Assembly: GCA_022710245.1 (NCBI GenBank)
Contig: JAKLHH010000165.1
Span: forward strand, 1-10,362
Length of the DNA: 10,362 nucleotides
Direction of reading: 5' to 3'
DNA from: Myxococcota bacterium
Lineage (GTDB): Bacteria > Myxococcota > Polyangia > GCA-2747355 > JAKLHH01
Both the position numbers and the translations under genes were made by a program. Below are positions 1 through 8,123 of the stretch, in pieces. The notes below the pieces were generated by a model. That model searched no databases and was not told the origin of the DNA. It saw nothing but the letters and a program-made list of their open reading frames with translations. Position 1 is the stretch's first letter, and the number at the start of each line of letters is the position of its first letter.

Positions 1-70
1 GACAGCGCTCACCGCCGGGCGGATCCAGCGGCAGCAGCTCGCCGAGCGCGGCGAAGGCCGCGTCGCTCAC
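1..70 (-). CDS. Possible 5' end of a leftward gene, cut by the window edge
   Basis: On the minus strand a GTG at 70-68 opens a frame that stays open to the left edge. It reads VSDAAFAALGELLPLDPPGG at its start, with almost every codon ending in G or C, as in the real genes of this window. No Shine-Dalgarno sequence precedes the GTG, and the same frame is also open upstream of it, so the start is not fixed. A plus-strand frame is equally open here and equally G/C-ended. The product cannot be named from about 23 residues, and this may be non-coding. Confidence 0.25.
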   Translation of the reverse strand, partial: MSDAAFAALGELLPLDPPGGERC

Positions 71-101
71 AGAGGGAGGAGCGAGGCGAGTGCCGGACCG
101 A

Positions 102-206
102 GTCAGGCGAAGCAATTGGAATCGCGGGCTAGGAGCGAGGAGGGCGCATACTTGCGGTACGTAACCGACGAGCGACACCGCCTGCGATTTCAAGGGCGAG
201 CCTGAC
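102..206 (+). repeat. Nested inverted repeat, candidate structured RNA or palindromic repeat element
   Basis: Two nested pairs of arms fold this segment. The outer arms GTCAGGC (102-108) and GCCTGAC (200-206) are exact complements. The inner arms TTGGAATCGCGGGC (116-129) and GCCTGCGATTTCAA (180-193) form 14 continuous pairs if two G-U wobbles are allowed. Those wobbles exist only in a plus-strand RNA; the minus strand would have A-C mismatches. A central region (130-179) contains a smaller imperfect hairpin, CATAC (147-151) with GTACG (157-161), around TTGCG. There is no T-run, so this is not a typical terminator, although it lies 25 bases beyond the stop codon of the lipoprotein gene, which points towards it. 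I do not recognise the family. Confidence 0.55.
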
Positions 207-231
207 GACGGGAGGCAAACCGTTCGGTGCT

Positions 232-3045
232 CTAGTAGTAGAGGAAGAAGCGTCCCTTCCCCGACGAGTACTGCGGGTCGCCGATGATCACGTCGACGAA
301 CCCATCCCCGTTGACGTCCTTGGCGAAGAGCACCGTCGCCGCGAACGACGGCGCCGCCGCCGGCCCGGTGAAGGTGTACGTCGCCTTCGAGGTCTCCAGC
401 GCCGGCGAGCCGCCGCCGGCGATCTCGTACGCCGCGCCGACGCCGGTCGCGCCCGCCGTCGTCGAGGCCGCCACCAGATCCGGGTAGCCGTCGCCGTTGA
501 GGTCTGCGCCCGTGATCGGGTCGAGGGTCGCTGCGCAGGCGACCGCGGCGCCGAACGCGTCGCTCGCCGCCGAGGCGACGTTGTTGACCACCGTCCCCAC
601 CGCGTCGCTGACGCTGGCGGGCGGGGTCTTCAGGCTGAAGAGGTAGACCGCGCCCGCGCCCGAGGAGACGCCCGGATCGCTGATCGCGACCTCGCGCTCG
701 CCGTCCTTGTTCACGTCGCCGACGTAGCCGAGCGCGGTGCCGAAGGCGGAGTTGCTGCTGCCGCCGACGATCGTCACCACCCGCGCGTTGGCGAGCGTGA
801 TCACCTCGGGCAGCGTCGCCGCCCGGGCCGCGCCCTTGACCACGTAGGCCGCGCCGCGCTTGGTCCCCGAGACGCTGGCGTCCTTGGCGCCGATCAGCAG
901 GTCGGCGTAGGCGTCGGCGTCGAGCTGGGCGCCGCCGCCGAGCGAGAGCCCGAAGCTCTCCGTGGCCTTGCCGCCGGTGATCTGGACGCCGGCCGCGGCG
1001 GGGAGCTCCTGCACCACCGGCGACTTGCCGGTGCCCATCAGGGTCAGCGTCTTGTCGCCGTAGAGGACGAGCACCGACGCGGCGTCGGTGGCGGTGTCGA
1101 GATAGGAGACCAGCAGGTCGCTGGCCCCGTCCCCGTCGAAGTCACCGGCGCTGGCGAGGCCGCCGCCCAGCCGCTCGGTGGCGGCCGCGGTGGCGGGGAG
1201 GTTGTAGATCCGCTCGGCGCCGGCGCCGACGGTCACGTCCTCGCGGTCGAAGAAGATCTTGCGGCCCAGGTAGACGAAGACCCGCGCGTCCTTGCTGTCG
1301 CCGTGCGAGGCGAGGACCGCGAGGTCGGTGCACTTGTCGGCGCCCTCGCCGTCGAAGCTCGGCAGCGCCGCCAGGCGAGCGCCGAAGCGGCCGCCCGCCA
1401 CGGTGCCGCTGATGGCCTTCTCCGGGTTGGCGAGGAACCCGTTCGCGTTGCCGAGGTAGATGCGGACGATGCCGGTGTCGCTGGCGTTGCCCGGGTCGCC
1501 CACGGCGAGGTCGGTGGAGCCGTCGCAGTTGAAGTCGCCGGTGGCCAGCACCGAGCCCCAGCCGGTGCCCTGCGTCGCGTACTCCTTCTTCTTGAAGTCG
1601 ACCGCCACCGAGGGCGGGCTGTCCTTCTGCACGCCGAGCACCGACTCGTTGCCCGCCACGTCGAGGACCACCACGCCGAAGTAGTAGGCGTGGCCGAGCG
1701 GCAGCCCAATGACCGGGGTCGTCTGCGCGAGGCCGACGCCGGAGGGCGTCAGGTCGGTGAGCTTGGTCGCCGTCGTCCAGGTGGTCGCGGTGAGCGCCGC
1801 GTCGAGGCCGTAGCCGAGCCGCACGACCACCACGCCGGTGCCGCCGGCGGCGTCCGCCACGTTGGTCCAGCTGCAGCTCACGTCGCCCTTGCGGTTCGAG
1901 GTCACCGCGCAGCTGAGCGTGGTCACCTGGTCGGGCGCCTTGGAGTCGACGATCAGGTAGGAGGGCGCCGCCTTGACCGTCTGGCCGGTCACCGGCTGGG
2001 AGCAGGTGGCGCTGATCTTCACCAGCGGGCTCGCCGTGGTGCTGTCGGGGAGCTTGACCAGGTCGAAGTTCGCGACGCCGCCGTTCGACTTCACGGCCTT
2101 GTAGAAGACGTCGTTGATGAAGAGGCTGACGTCGTTGCCGGGGTCGCTCTCCACCTCGAGGTTGGTCTCGATCTCCGCCGTCGCGGGGTTCGCGTCCTGC
2201 TTCTTGCCGAGCGCGTCCTTGCCGCTGCCGTCGAGGGCCGCGATGGGCTTCGGCGTGAAGGGGTGCGGCTTGCAGAGCGGGGCGTCGGTGATGACGGTGA
2301 CCTTCGCCGTGCAGGAGCGCTTCACCGTGCCCAGCTGCACCTCGGCCTCGAGCGTGGTCACGCCCTTGTTGAGGATCTGCTTGTCGAACTCTGCGAGGCC
2401 GTTCGCGTCGACGGTGACCGCGTCCGGCGGAGTGCTGTTCTTCAGCGTGACCTTCCCGCCGCTCGCGTTCTTGGTCAGGATCTTGATCTTGTACTCGAAC
2501 GTGGCCGTGCCCTTGTCCTCGTCCTGCTGGGGCCCCAGCGTGGCCTCATTGAGCGGGTCGATGAACGTGCACTCCGGCGGCGGCTTGACCGCGAGCGAGA
2601 TGGAGTCCCCGCTGCAGTTCGCCGAGAACGCCTTGAGCGCCGCCGTGGTGAGCTCGCTGCCGATGGTGACGCCGCTGAAGAGCGCGTGGCCGCTCTTCGC
2701 CTTCACCGTGAGGTCCGTGGCGGCGCCGGTCACGTTGAGCTTGACGTCCTCGCCGTCGGGCAGCTGCGCGCCGGTGACGTCCACGTCGATCTGGATGCCC
2801 GCCTTGCTGGCGCTCTGATCATCCTCCCCGGTGAGGGCGGTGATCGACGCGACGCTGCGGCCGTTGATGGTCGCGATGGCCAGCGTACACGGCTTGATGC
2901 CATCGACCGGCAGGGTATCGACCGCGCCGTCCCGCCGCATGTCGACGCGGCTGTCGGCCGGCTTCGAATCATCGGAGCACCCTGCCAGCACCAGGCACGC
3001 CACCCCGACCCACACGCGATGCGCTCGGAACCCCCGTAGTGTCAT
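232..3045 (-). CDS. Surface lipoprotein with Ig-like and FN3-like segments and seven FG-GAP repeats
   Basis: The protein has 937 residues from the chosen ATG at 3045, which is preceded by GGAGG (3056-3052) at a 6-base spacing. An in-frame ATG at 3060 and the longer frame to 3162 lack such a site. The N-terminus is a lipoprotein signal, a hydrophobic stretch ending in LVLAGC, so Cys23 should be lipidated and the protein exported, probably to the outer membrane. Residues 30-365 look like successive Ig-like segments with paired cysteines, followed by an FN3-like segment (about 365-480). From about 490 to the end seven FG-GAP-like repeats follow, several with Ca2+-binding motifs (DFNCDGSTD, DFDGDGASD, DVNKDGERE, DLNGDGYPD, DVNGDGFVD); repeats 2 and 4 are degenerate. 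Seven is the number in an integrin-alpha-type beta-propeller, which suggests adhesion or ligand binding outside the cell. It stands alone; a weak TATGCT (3072-3067) could be its -10. Confidence 0.9.
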   Translation of the reverse strand: MTLRGFRAHRVWVGVACLVLAGCSDDSKPADSRVDMRRDGAVDTLPVDGIKPCTLAIATINGRSVASITALTGEDDQSASKAGIQIDVDVTGAQLPDGEDVKLNVTGAATDLTVKAKSGHALFSGVTIGSELTTAALKAFSANCSGDSISLAVKPPPECTFIDPLNEATLGPQQDEDKGTATFEYKIKILTKNASGGKVTLKNSTPPDAVTVDANGLAEFDKQILNKGVTTLEAEVQLGTVKRSCTAKVTVITDAPLCKPHPFTPKPIAALDGSGKDALGKKQDANPATAEIETNLEVESDPGNDVSLFINDVFYKAVKSNGGVANFDLVKLPDSTTASPLVKISATCSQPVTGQTVKAAPSYLIVDSKAPDQVTTLSCAVTSNRKGDVSCSWTNVADAAGGTGVVVVRLGYGLDAALTATTWTTATKLTDLTPSGVGLAQTTPVIGLPLGHAYYFGVVVLDVAGNESVLGVQKDSPPSVAVDFKKKEYATQGTGWGSVLATGDFNCDGSTDLAVGDPGNASDTGIVRIYLGNANGFLANPEKAISGTVAGGRFGARLAALPSFDGEGADKCTDLAVLASHGDSKDARVFVYLGRKIFFDREDVTVGAGAERIYNLPATAAATERLGGGLASAGDFDGDGASDLLVSYLDTATDAASVLVLYGDKTLTLMGTGKSPVVQELPAAAGVQITGGKATESFGLSLGGGAQLDADAYADLLIGAKDASVSGTKRGAAYVVKGAARAATLPEVITLANARVVTIVGGSSNSAFGTALGYVGDVNKDGEREVAISDPGVSSGAGAVYLFSLKTPPASVSDAVGTVVNNVASAASDAFGAAVACAATLDPITGADLNGDGYPDLVAASTTAGATGVGAAYEIAGGGSPALETSKATYTFTGPAAAPSFAATVLFAKDVNGDGFVDVIIGDPQYSSGKGRFFLYY

Positions 3046-3232
3046 GAGCACCCTCCGCATAGTGAAAGCATACACACGTCCGCACCGACCCCGCAGTCCG
3101 CGCTCCAGTCGGTGCGCTACGTCCGGCAGTATACCAAAGAGTCCTCCGCGCGACCTAGCCACAAAACCGGGTGCGGTGCCGCCGTGCAGCGCTCACACAG
3201 CGTGCGGCGCGCACACTGCCCGCAGCACGGGC

Positions 3233-3262
3233 TGGCGCTCCCGGCACCAGCGCTTCTATAAT
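3233..3262 (+). promoter_or_regulatory. Possible promoter for the histidine kinase pair
   Basis: TATAAT at 3257-3262 is an exact -10 consensus, notable in such GC-rich DNA. The hexamer at the right distance upstream, TGGCGC (3233-3238, 18-base spacer), is a poor -35. If used, transcription would start near 3269 and give a leader of about 290 bases containing all three hairpin repeats ahead of the first kinase. Confidence 0.3.
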
Positions 3263-3356
3263 CGTCGCATTCGACCTCGACCTGAGCCCGCGCCTGCTTG
3301 CCCGGGGGTGGTCGGTGCGCTCACGCGCGCCTCGCCGTCCACGCTCGTGCTAGGTC

Positions 3357-3511
3357 GTTGGTCGCGGCAGCTCCCCGCCACCGCCCGACGTGCGGGGCGC
3401 CGCGACAATTGTTGGTCGCGGCAGCTCCCCGCCACCGCCCGACGTGCGGGGCGCCGCGACAATTGTTGGTCGCGGCAGCTCCCCGCCACCGCCCGACGTG
3501 CGGGGCGCCGC
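3357..3511 (+). repeat. 54-bp tandem hairpin repeats, 2.9 exact copies
   Basis: Units begin at 3357, 3411 and 3465. The first two are identical, and the third is identical until it breaks off at 3511. Each unit folds on itself. In unit 1, GTCGCGGC (3361-3368) pairs with GCCGCGAC (3399-3406), and CCCCGC (3373-3378) pairs with GCGGGG (3392-3397) around a loop containing ACCGCCCGAC. Exact identity suggests recent duplication or homogenisation. A diverged relative lies inverted at 8831-8884. There are no unique spacers, so this is not a CRISPR array. The array ends about 50 bp before the first kinase start, so it could act in its leader RNA. Confidence 0.93.
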
Positions 3512-3561
3512 TCCAGTTGCCGCCCGCCGAGCGGTCGTTCGCGGCCGCCCGAGGTTGAGGT

Positions 3562-5628
3562 GTGATGGCGCCCGCCGATCGCACTGCTGGTCAACGCAGC
3601 GCCTCACCGCCCCCGACGCGAGGCGCGGCTCCGCCCGCTGCCGGGGAGCCCCCCCGCCGGAGACGCCACCGCGGCGGGGTGAGCCCCTCCATCCGCGCGC
3701 GCTGCCTGGCGCAGGTGCTGATCGCGCTGGCGCTGGCCGGCCTTGGCCTGGCGGTCTGCCTGATCCGCTTCCTCCCGGCGCTGGCGGCGATCCCCGCCGC
3801 GGAGCTCGGCCCCCCGCCGCTCTGGTGCTGGCTCGTCCCCGCGGTCGCCACGCTGAGCGCGGTGCTGCTCGTCCTCTGGCGCGACGAGACCATCCGCCGC
3901 GGCGGCAACGCGGAGCGGATCGCTGACCTGCCGGGCCAGGTGGTCACGGTCTTCACCGCCACCGCGCTGGCCGCGGGCGGGCTCGGCGTGCTGCTCGAGC
4001 GCCACCCGCTGCACGAGCTCCGTCACGCGGTGGTGCTGATCGGCGCGCCCGCCCTGGTGCTGGCCGCTGGCCTCTTCCTGCGGCTGGTGGTGCAGCCGCC
4101 GCTGGTCCGCGAGATGGCCTGGCTCCTCGGCGGCGCGCGCAAGCTGGTGCGACCGCCCGACCACCGCCGCTGGGGCTTCGGTGGCGTCCTCGCGATCCGC
4201 CGCGCGCTCGCGCTGATCACGGTCACCCTCACCGGGGTCTCGGTGGCGCTCGTCTCCACGCACTCGTACTCGCGGGCCCAGCGCGAGCACGAGCTCCTCG
4301 CCGCGCGACACCTGCGCGACGTGCTCGAGGTGACCCGGGTCGAGCTGGAGCTGCTCCCCGAGGCGGCGGTGCTCCCGTTCTTCGCCGGCCTGCCCGCGAG
4401 CACGCTGGCCAGCCCGGTGCTGATGGACGCCGCTGGCCACGTGCTGGTGGCGGCCCCGGGCGTCTCCGTCGGAGAGCAGCTCCTCTGGGCCGAGGGCGAC
4501 TGCACCTTCGGCGCGCGGCGGTTCCCCTGCCTGGTCGCGCGGGCGCGCGGCTATCTGCTGGCCTCGCTCCGCACGGACCAGACAGTGCAGGAGCGGGCGC
4601 TCGGTGACCTGCGCGTGGACCTGATCCTGCTCGCGCTCCTGGTGATGGCCTTCGCCGGGCTCCTCGGCTGGGCCGTCGGACGCGACACCTCGCGCGACTT
4701 CCAGGCGATCAATCAGCAGCTCGAGGCGATGGCGCGGCAGGACGAGCTGGACCTCGGACAGCCGATCCCGGTGACCAGCATCGACGAGGTCGGCGAGCTG
4801 ACCGCGGCGCTGGGCAAGCTGCGCCTGCACCTCGAGCGAGAGCTGGCCGGCTACCGGGAGTCGCTGCGCAAGACCAGCGAGGCGGACCGCATCAAGAACC
4901 GCTTCTTCTCCGACGTCAGCCACGAGCTGCGCATCCCGCTCACCACGATCTGCGGCTACGCGCAGCTCCTCGCCGAGGGGATCCTCGGCGAGCTCCCCAC
5001 CTCGCAGCGGGAGGATCTGCGCGTGGTGCACGGGAGCGCCCAGCACCTGCTGCAGCTGATCAACGACGTCATCGACATCTCCATCATCGAGTCGGGCCAC
5101 CTGACCCTGCACCTCGAGAGCGTGGACCTCGCCGCGATCTGCCACGAGGTGGTCAGGGGCCAGTCGGCGGTCGCCAGGCGGCGCTCCGAGGACCAGGGCA
5201 GCCAGGTGGTGCTCCAGTTCGAGTCCGAGCCCGAGCTGCCGCACATCATCGGCGACCCGACCCGGCTGCGGCAGGTGGTGCAGAACCTGGTCTCCAACGC
5301 GCTCAAGTTCACCAGGGAGGGCTCCGTCGCCCTGCGAGCGCGGAAGGGCGGCGAGGCCACCGTCGTCATCGAGGTGCGCGACACCGGCGTCGGCATCAGC
5401 GCGACGGACCTCCCCCACGTCTTCGAGCGCTACCGGCAGGTGGGGGCGCCGCGACAGCAGCGCGAGGGGAGCGGCCTCGGGCTCGGCATCTGCAAGCACC
5501 TGGTGCAGCTCCACGGGGGCGAGATCGTGGTGGTGAGCGAGGTCTCGCGCGGCTCGGTCTTCACCGTACGCCTGCCCGTGCAGGGCCCCGACCCGGCGGC
5601 GGTCACGCGGAGCGAGGTGGCCGCGTGA
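3562..5628 (+). CDS. Multi-pass membrane sensor histidine kinase, all catalytic motifs present
   Basis: This is a 688-residue inner-membrane histidine kinase, which should autophosphorylate on histidine and pass the phosphate to an unlinked response regulator. There are about five N-terminal membrane segments (near residues 48-72, 87-107, 127-146, 156-176 and 213-234), an extracytoplasmic segment of about 115 residues (235-350) with two cysteines, and a sixth membrane segment (352-373). A HAMP-like linker (374-430), the HisKA domain (VSHELR, phosphoacceptor His454) and the ATPase domain follow. The N box has Asn575 and Asn579, the G1 box is DTGVG at Asp607, and the G2 box is GSGLGLG at 636-642. 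The start is GTG 3562 or ATG 3565, with GAGG at 3551-3554. The first 39 residues are rich in Pro and Arg, so GTG 3679 is an alternative. It overlaps the next gene by GTGA, implying translational coupling. No regulator gene is adjacent, so the signal is unknown. Confidence 0.92.
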   Translation: MMAPADRTAGQRSASPPPTRGAAPPAAGEPPRRRRHRGGVSPSIRARCLAQVLIALALAGLGLAVCLIRFLPALAAIPAAELGPPPLWCWLVPAVATLSAVLLVLWRDETIRRGGNAERIADLPGQVVTVFTATALAAGGLGVLLERHPLHELRHAVVLIGAPALVLAAGLFLRLVVQPPLVREMAWLLGGARKLVRPPDHRRWGFGGVLAIRRALALITVTLTGVSVALVSTHSYSRAQREHELLAARHLRDVLEVTRVELELLPEAAVLPFFAGLPASTLASPVLMDAAGHVLVAAPGVSVGEQLLWAEGDCTFGARRFPCLVARARGYLLASLRTDQTVQERALGDLRVDLILLALLVMAFAGLLGWAVGRDTSRDFQAINQQLEAMARQDELDLGQPIPVTSIDEVGELTAALGKLRLHLERELAGYRESLRKTSEADRIKNRFFSDVSHELRIPLTTICGYAQLLAEGILGELPTSQREDLRVVHGSAQHLLQLINDVIDISIIESGHLTLHLESVDLAAICHEVVRGQSAVARRRSEDQGSQVVLQFESEPELPHIIGDPTRLRQVVQNLVSNALKFTREGSVALRARKGGEATVVIEVRDTGVGISATDLPHVFERYRQVGAPRQQREGSGLGLGICKHLVQLHGGEIVVVSEVSRGSVFTVRLPVQGPDPAAVTRSEVAA

Positions 5629-7511
5629 CCCGCCTCTACTACAGCGCCGGCCAGCTGCGCCCCAAGATGATCCTCGCCATCTTCCTCGGCGCCCTCTTCT
5701 TCGCCGCCACCGAGATCTTCGGCTTCCGCCGCTTCCTCGGTCTGTCCCCGGAGGCGGTGACCCAGCACTCGCTGGTGGTCGCCTGCGGCGGGGCCTTCCT
5801 GTTCGTGGCCCTCTCGGCCTTCAGCTGGTTCTACCTCCGCCCGGCGGCGCTCCTGCTCGAGGAGATCCGGCGCTACGGCCGCGGCGGGCCGCGCCACGAC
5901 GAGGCGGCTCGCGCCAACACCCTGCGCTTCCCGCTCGCGCTCGTCGGCTTCACGCTCGCCGCGGGCCTGCTCACGGTGGCGGCCGGCGTCGCCGTCGAGG
6001 TGAAGGTCCTCGAGGCGGAGCCGCAGCTGGTGGCGGGCGTCGCCGCGGGCTCGCTCGCGGTGATCCTGGTCGCCAGCCTCTTCCTCTACGTGATCAGCCG
6101 GACGCTGGTGCGGCCGATCACCGCGCACTTCCGGCACGAGGACGTGCCGGGAGGCGGAGGGCGGGTCTCGGTCGGCACCAAGGTGCTCTTCGCGGTGGTC
6201 GCCCTCGGAGCGTTCGCGACAGTGCCGACGGCCGTGATCTGCGCGCGGCGCGTGCGCGTCACCCAGCTGGAGGCGCACGAGCGCCAGCAGCTCCACCTCG
6301 CCGAGCTCCTCGCCTACGCCGGCGCGGTGCTCGACCGGGACCAGCTGCGCGACCTGCTGGCCGCGGTGAAGCTCCCGGACGGCACGCGGGTCCGGCTCGG
6401 CGACGACGCGAGCCGCGGCGCCTCGCCGCTCCCGGCCGGGCAGGCCGCGAGCTACCTCGAGGTGGCCGCGCCCGCCGACTTCGGCACCAGTCACACCACC
6501 ATCGTGCTGCTCTCGCTCGGCGTGCTCGCGATGGCGTTCTTCGTCGGCGGACTGCTCGGCATCTACGTCTCGCGCGAGGTCTCGCTGGTCACGGGCCGCA
6601 TCCGCGACATGGCGCGCCCCGAGGACGAGGGCGCCCAGGTGAGGCCGCTGGTCGCGGGCGCGCCGCAGTTCAGCGACGTGCGCAGCCTCGCCAGCGCGGT
6701 GAACCTGCTCCTCGCGCGGATCGCCGAGATGCACGTCGCGCACTTCGTGGCGATCGAGCGGATGCTGGCCGCGGACCGCCTGAAGATGCAGTTCCTCGCC
6801 AACGTGAGCCACGACCTGCGCAGCCCGCTCAACTCCGTGCTCGGCTTCTCCGAGCTGCTCCTGCGTGACCTGCCCACCAGCCGCGGAGACCCGCGCCGCG
6901 AGGGCGTGCAGACCATCCACCGCAGCGGCACCGAGCTGCTGCGGCTGATCGACGAGGTGCTCGACTCCGCCAAGCTCGAGGCGGGCCGGCTGGCCGTCCA
7001 CCGCGAGGACAGCCTGCCCGCCGAGATCGTCCGGCAGTCGATCCAGGAGATCAATCGGCAGGGCGTGCCGCCGTCGGTGAAGCTGGAGACCGAGCTGCAG
7101 GCCGGCCTGCCCACCATCTGGGTCGACCCGCACCGCTTCGGCCAGGCGCTCTGCCACCTGCTCCGCTACTCCATCAGCTCGCTGGAGAAGGGGCAGGTCG
7201 TGGTGCGGGTCCGCACCGAGAGCCTCGAGCAGGAGGACGCGAGCGGCGCGAAGAAGCGCCTGCAGATCCGCATCGCCGACACCGGCCGCGGGCTCGCGGG
7301 CGAGGAGGTCGGGCGGCTCTTCGTCGGCTTCCGCCGCAACCTGGGCGGGCGAGGCCTCGGCCTCGGGCTCCCGCTGGCCAAGGCCCTCGTCGAGATGCAC
7401 GGCGGCACCCTGCAGGTCTTCAGCACGCCGGGGGTGGGCACGACCTTCGCGATCGACCTGCCGGTGCTGCAGCGCAAGGTCCTCGGCCGGCTGCGGCCGG
7501 TGAAGGTCTAG
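5625..7511 (+). CDS. Multi-pass histidine kinase with degenerate N box, possible pseudokinase partner
   Basis: This 628-residue protein is built like its upstream neighbour. Membrane segments lie near residues 14-34, 49-71, 103-125, 136-158 and 186-206, then an extracytoplasmic segment (207-290), a sixth membrane segment (291-314), a HAMP-like linker and the kinase core. The H box is intact (NVSHDLRSP, His396). In the ATPase domain the N box reads QALCHLLRYSIS, so His511 and Tyr515 replace the two conserved asparagines of the sibling (Asn575, Asn579). The G1 box (DTGRG, Asp552) and G2 box (GGRGLGLG, 574-581) remain. Since the N-box asparagine normally coordinates Mg2+-ATP, I infer weak or absent kinase activity. 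It could still act as a phosphatase, a heterodimer partner or a substrate of the first kinase. It starts at GTG 5625, inside the stop of that gene. The similar layouts suggest an old duplication. Confidence 0.88.
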   Translation: MTRLYYSAGQLRPKMILAIFLGALFFAATEIFGFRRFLGLSPEAVTQHSLVVACGGAFLFVALSAFSWFYLRPAALLLEEIRRYGRGGPRHDEAARANTLRFPLALVGFTLAAGLLTVAAGVAVEVKVLEAEPQLVAGVAAGSLAVILVASLFLYVISRTLVRPITAHFRHEDVPGGGGRVSVGTKVLFAVVALGAFATVPTAVICARRVRVTQLEAHERQQLHLAELLAYAGAVLDRDQLRDLLAAVKLPDGTRVRLGDDASRGASPLPAGQAASYLEVAAPADFGTSHTTIVLLSLGVLAMAFFVGGLLGIYVSREVSLVTGRIRDMARPEDEGAQVRPLVAGAPQFSDVRSLASAVNLLLARIAEMHVAHFVAIERMLAADRLKMQFLANVSHDLRSPLNSVLGFSELLLRDLPTSRGDPRREGVQTIHRSGTELLRLIDEVLDSAKLEAGRLAVHREDSLPAEIVRQSIQEINRQGVPPSVKLETELQAGLPTIWVDPHRFGQALCHLLRYSISSLEKGQVVVRVRTESLEQEDASGAKKRLQIRIADTGRGLAGEEVGRLFVGFRRNLGGRGLGLGLPLAKALVEMHGGTLQVFSTPGVGTTFAIDLPVLQRKVLGRLRPVKV

Positions 7512-7542
7512 CTGATTGAGCCTGGCTTGAAACGAAGGAGGG

Positions 7543-7908
<366 letters not shown>

Positions 7909-8123
7909 TGCTCCGCCCGGCGGTGCCTGTCGCGCCCGCCGGCTCCTCAACTCGGTTGCTGGAACAAGCGCTGATATTGATCCTCTCGCTCGTGGCTGGC
8001 AAGAGTTATTGATCGGGTGGCGCGCGAATTTCTCGACGGAGAACGCCAGGTTGTCTCTTGGGGGCTGCTGACCCTGTTGCAGTCAAGACAAATGTCTGTT
8101 TTACTCGGCGGGCGAGGTTGCCG
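7909..8123. other. Divergent intergenic region upstream of lexA
   Basis: This 215-bp gap is clearly richer in A and T than the genes, as expected of a promoter region. On the right it carries the lexA promoter and operator. A minus-strand TTGCCA (7998-7993) could be a -35 for the leftward small gene, but no good -10 follows. No gene is seen in it. Confidence 0.5.
8077..8105 (+). promoter_or_regulatory. lexA promoter with probable LexA operator
   Basis: A promoter-like pair, TTGCAG (8077-8082) and TTTACT (8100-8105), has a 17-base spacer. Inside it is the palindrome AGACA-AA-TGTCT (8086-8097). The same core recurs in the same position in the promoter of the downstream ImuA-like gene (8930-8945). 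Two copies, both between -35 and -10 and both ahead of SOS-type genes, make LexA the likely binder, giving autoregulation. Transcription would begin near 8112, a few bases before the GAGG (8114-8117) that precedes the lexA ATG. Confidence 0.7.

Larger units (their letters stand above)
3046..3561. other. Divergent intergenic region with hairpin repeats
   Basis: This 516-bp gap separates the lipoprotein gene (leftward) from the histidine kinase pair (rightward). Its right half holds the 54-bp tandem hairpin repeats (3357-3511). Its middle has a perfect TATAAT at 3257-3262. Open frames across it owe their length to GC-richness and to the repeat period being a multiple of three. They have no ribosome-binding site and no protein-like composition, so I call no gene here. 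Confidence 0.7.

Noticed and set aside
1303..3039. Long plus-strand open frame (578 residues) opposite the lipoprotein gene
   Set aside because: Product is Arg/Val/Gly/Ala-rich without domains. It is the antisense shadow of a well-supported gene in GC-rich DNA.
3175..3248. Nested complementary arms GGTGCC/GGCACC and CCGTGC/GCACGG
   Set aside because: Short 6-base arms with a 12-base asymmetry in a very GC-rich stretch. Chance pairing is likely and there is no second copy for comparison.
3357..3511. CRISPR array
   Set aside because: Units are contiguous and identical over 54 bp with no unique spacers, and no cas gene is present.
3256..3607. Several small frames over the tandem repeat (both strands)
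   Set aside because: They stay open only because the 54-bp period is a multiple of three. They have no ribosome-binding site and their products are just the repeated translation.
3604..5514. Long minus-strand open frame opposite the first kinase
   Set aside because: Composition is dominated by Arg, Ala, His, Gln and Glu with no motif; the opposite strand has a complete kinase.
5430..7400. Long minus-strand open frame opposite the second kinase
   Set aside because: Same antisense-shadow composition, no signal, domain or start site, and it spans the junction of two real genes.
8058..8123. N-terminal extension of LexA from the upstream start
   Set aside because: It would translate through the -35/operator/-10 region, whereas ATG 8124 has a well-placed GAGG and gives a normal LexA N-terminus.
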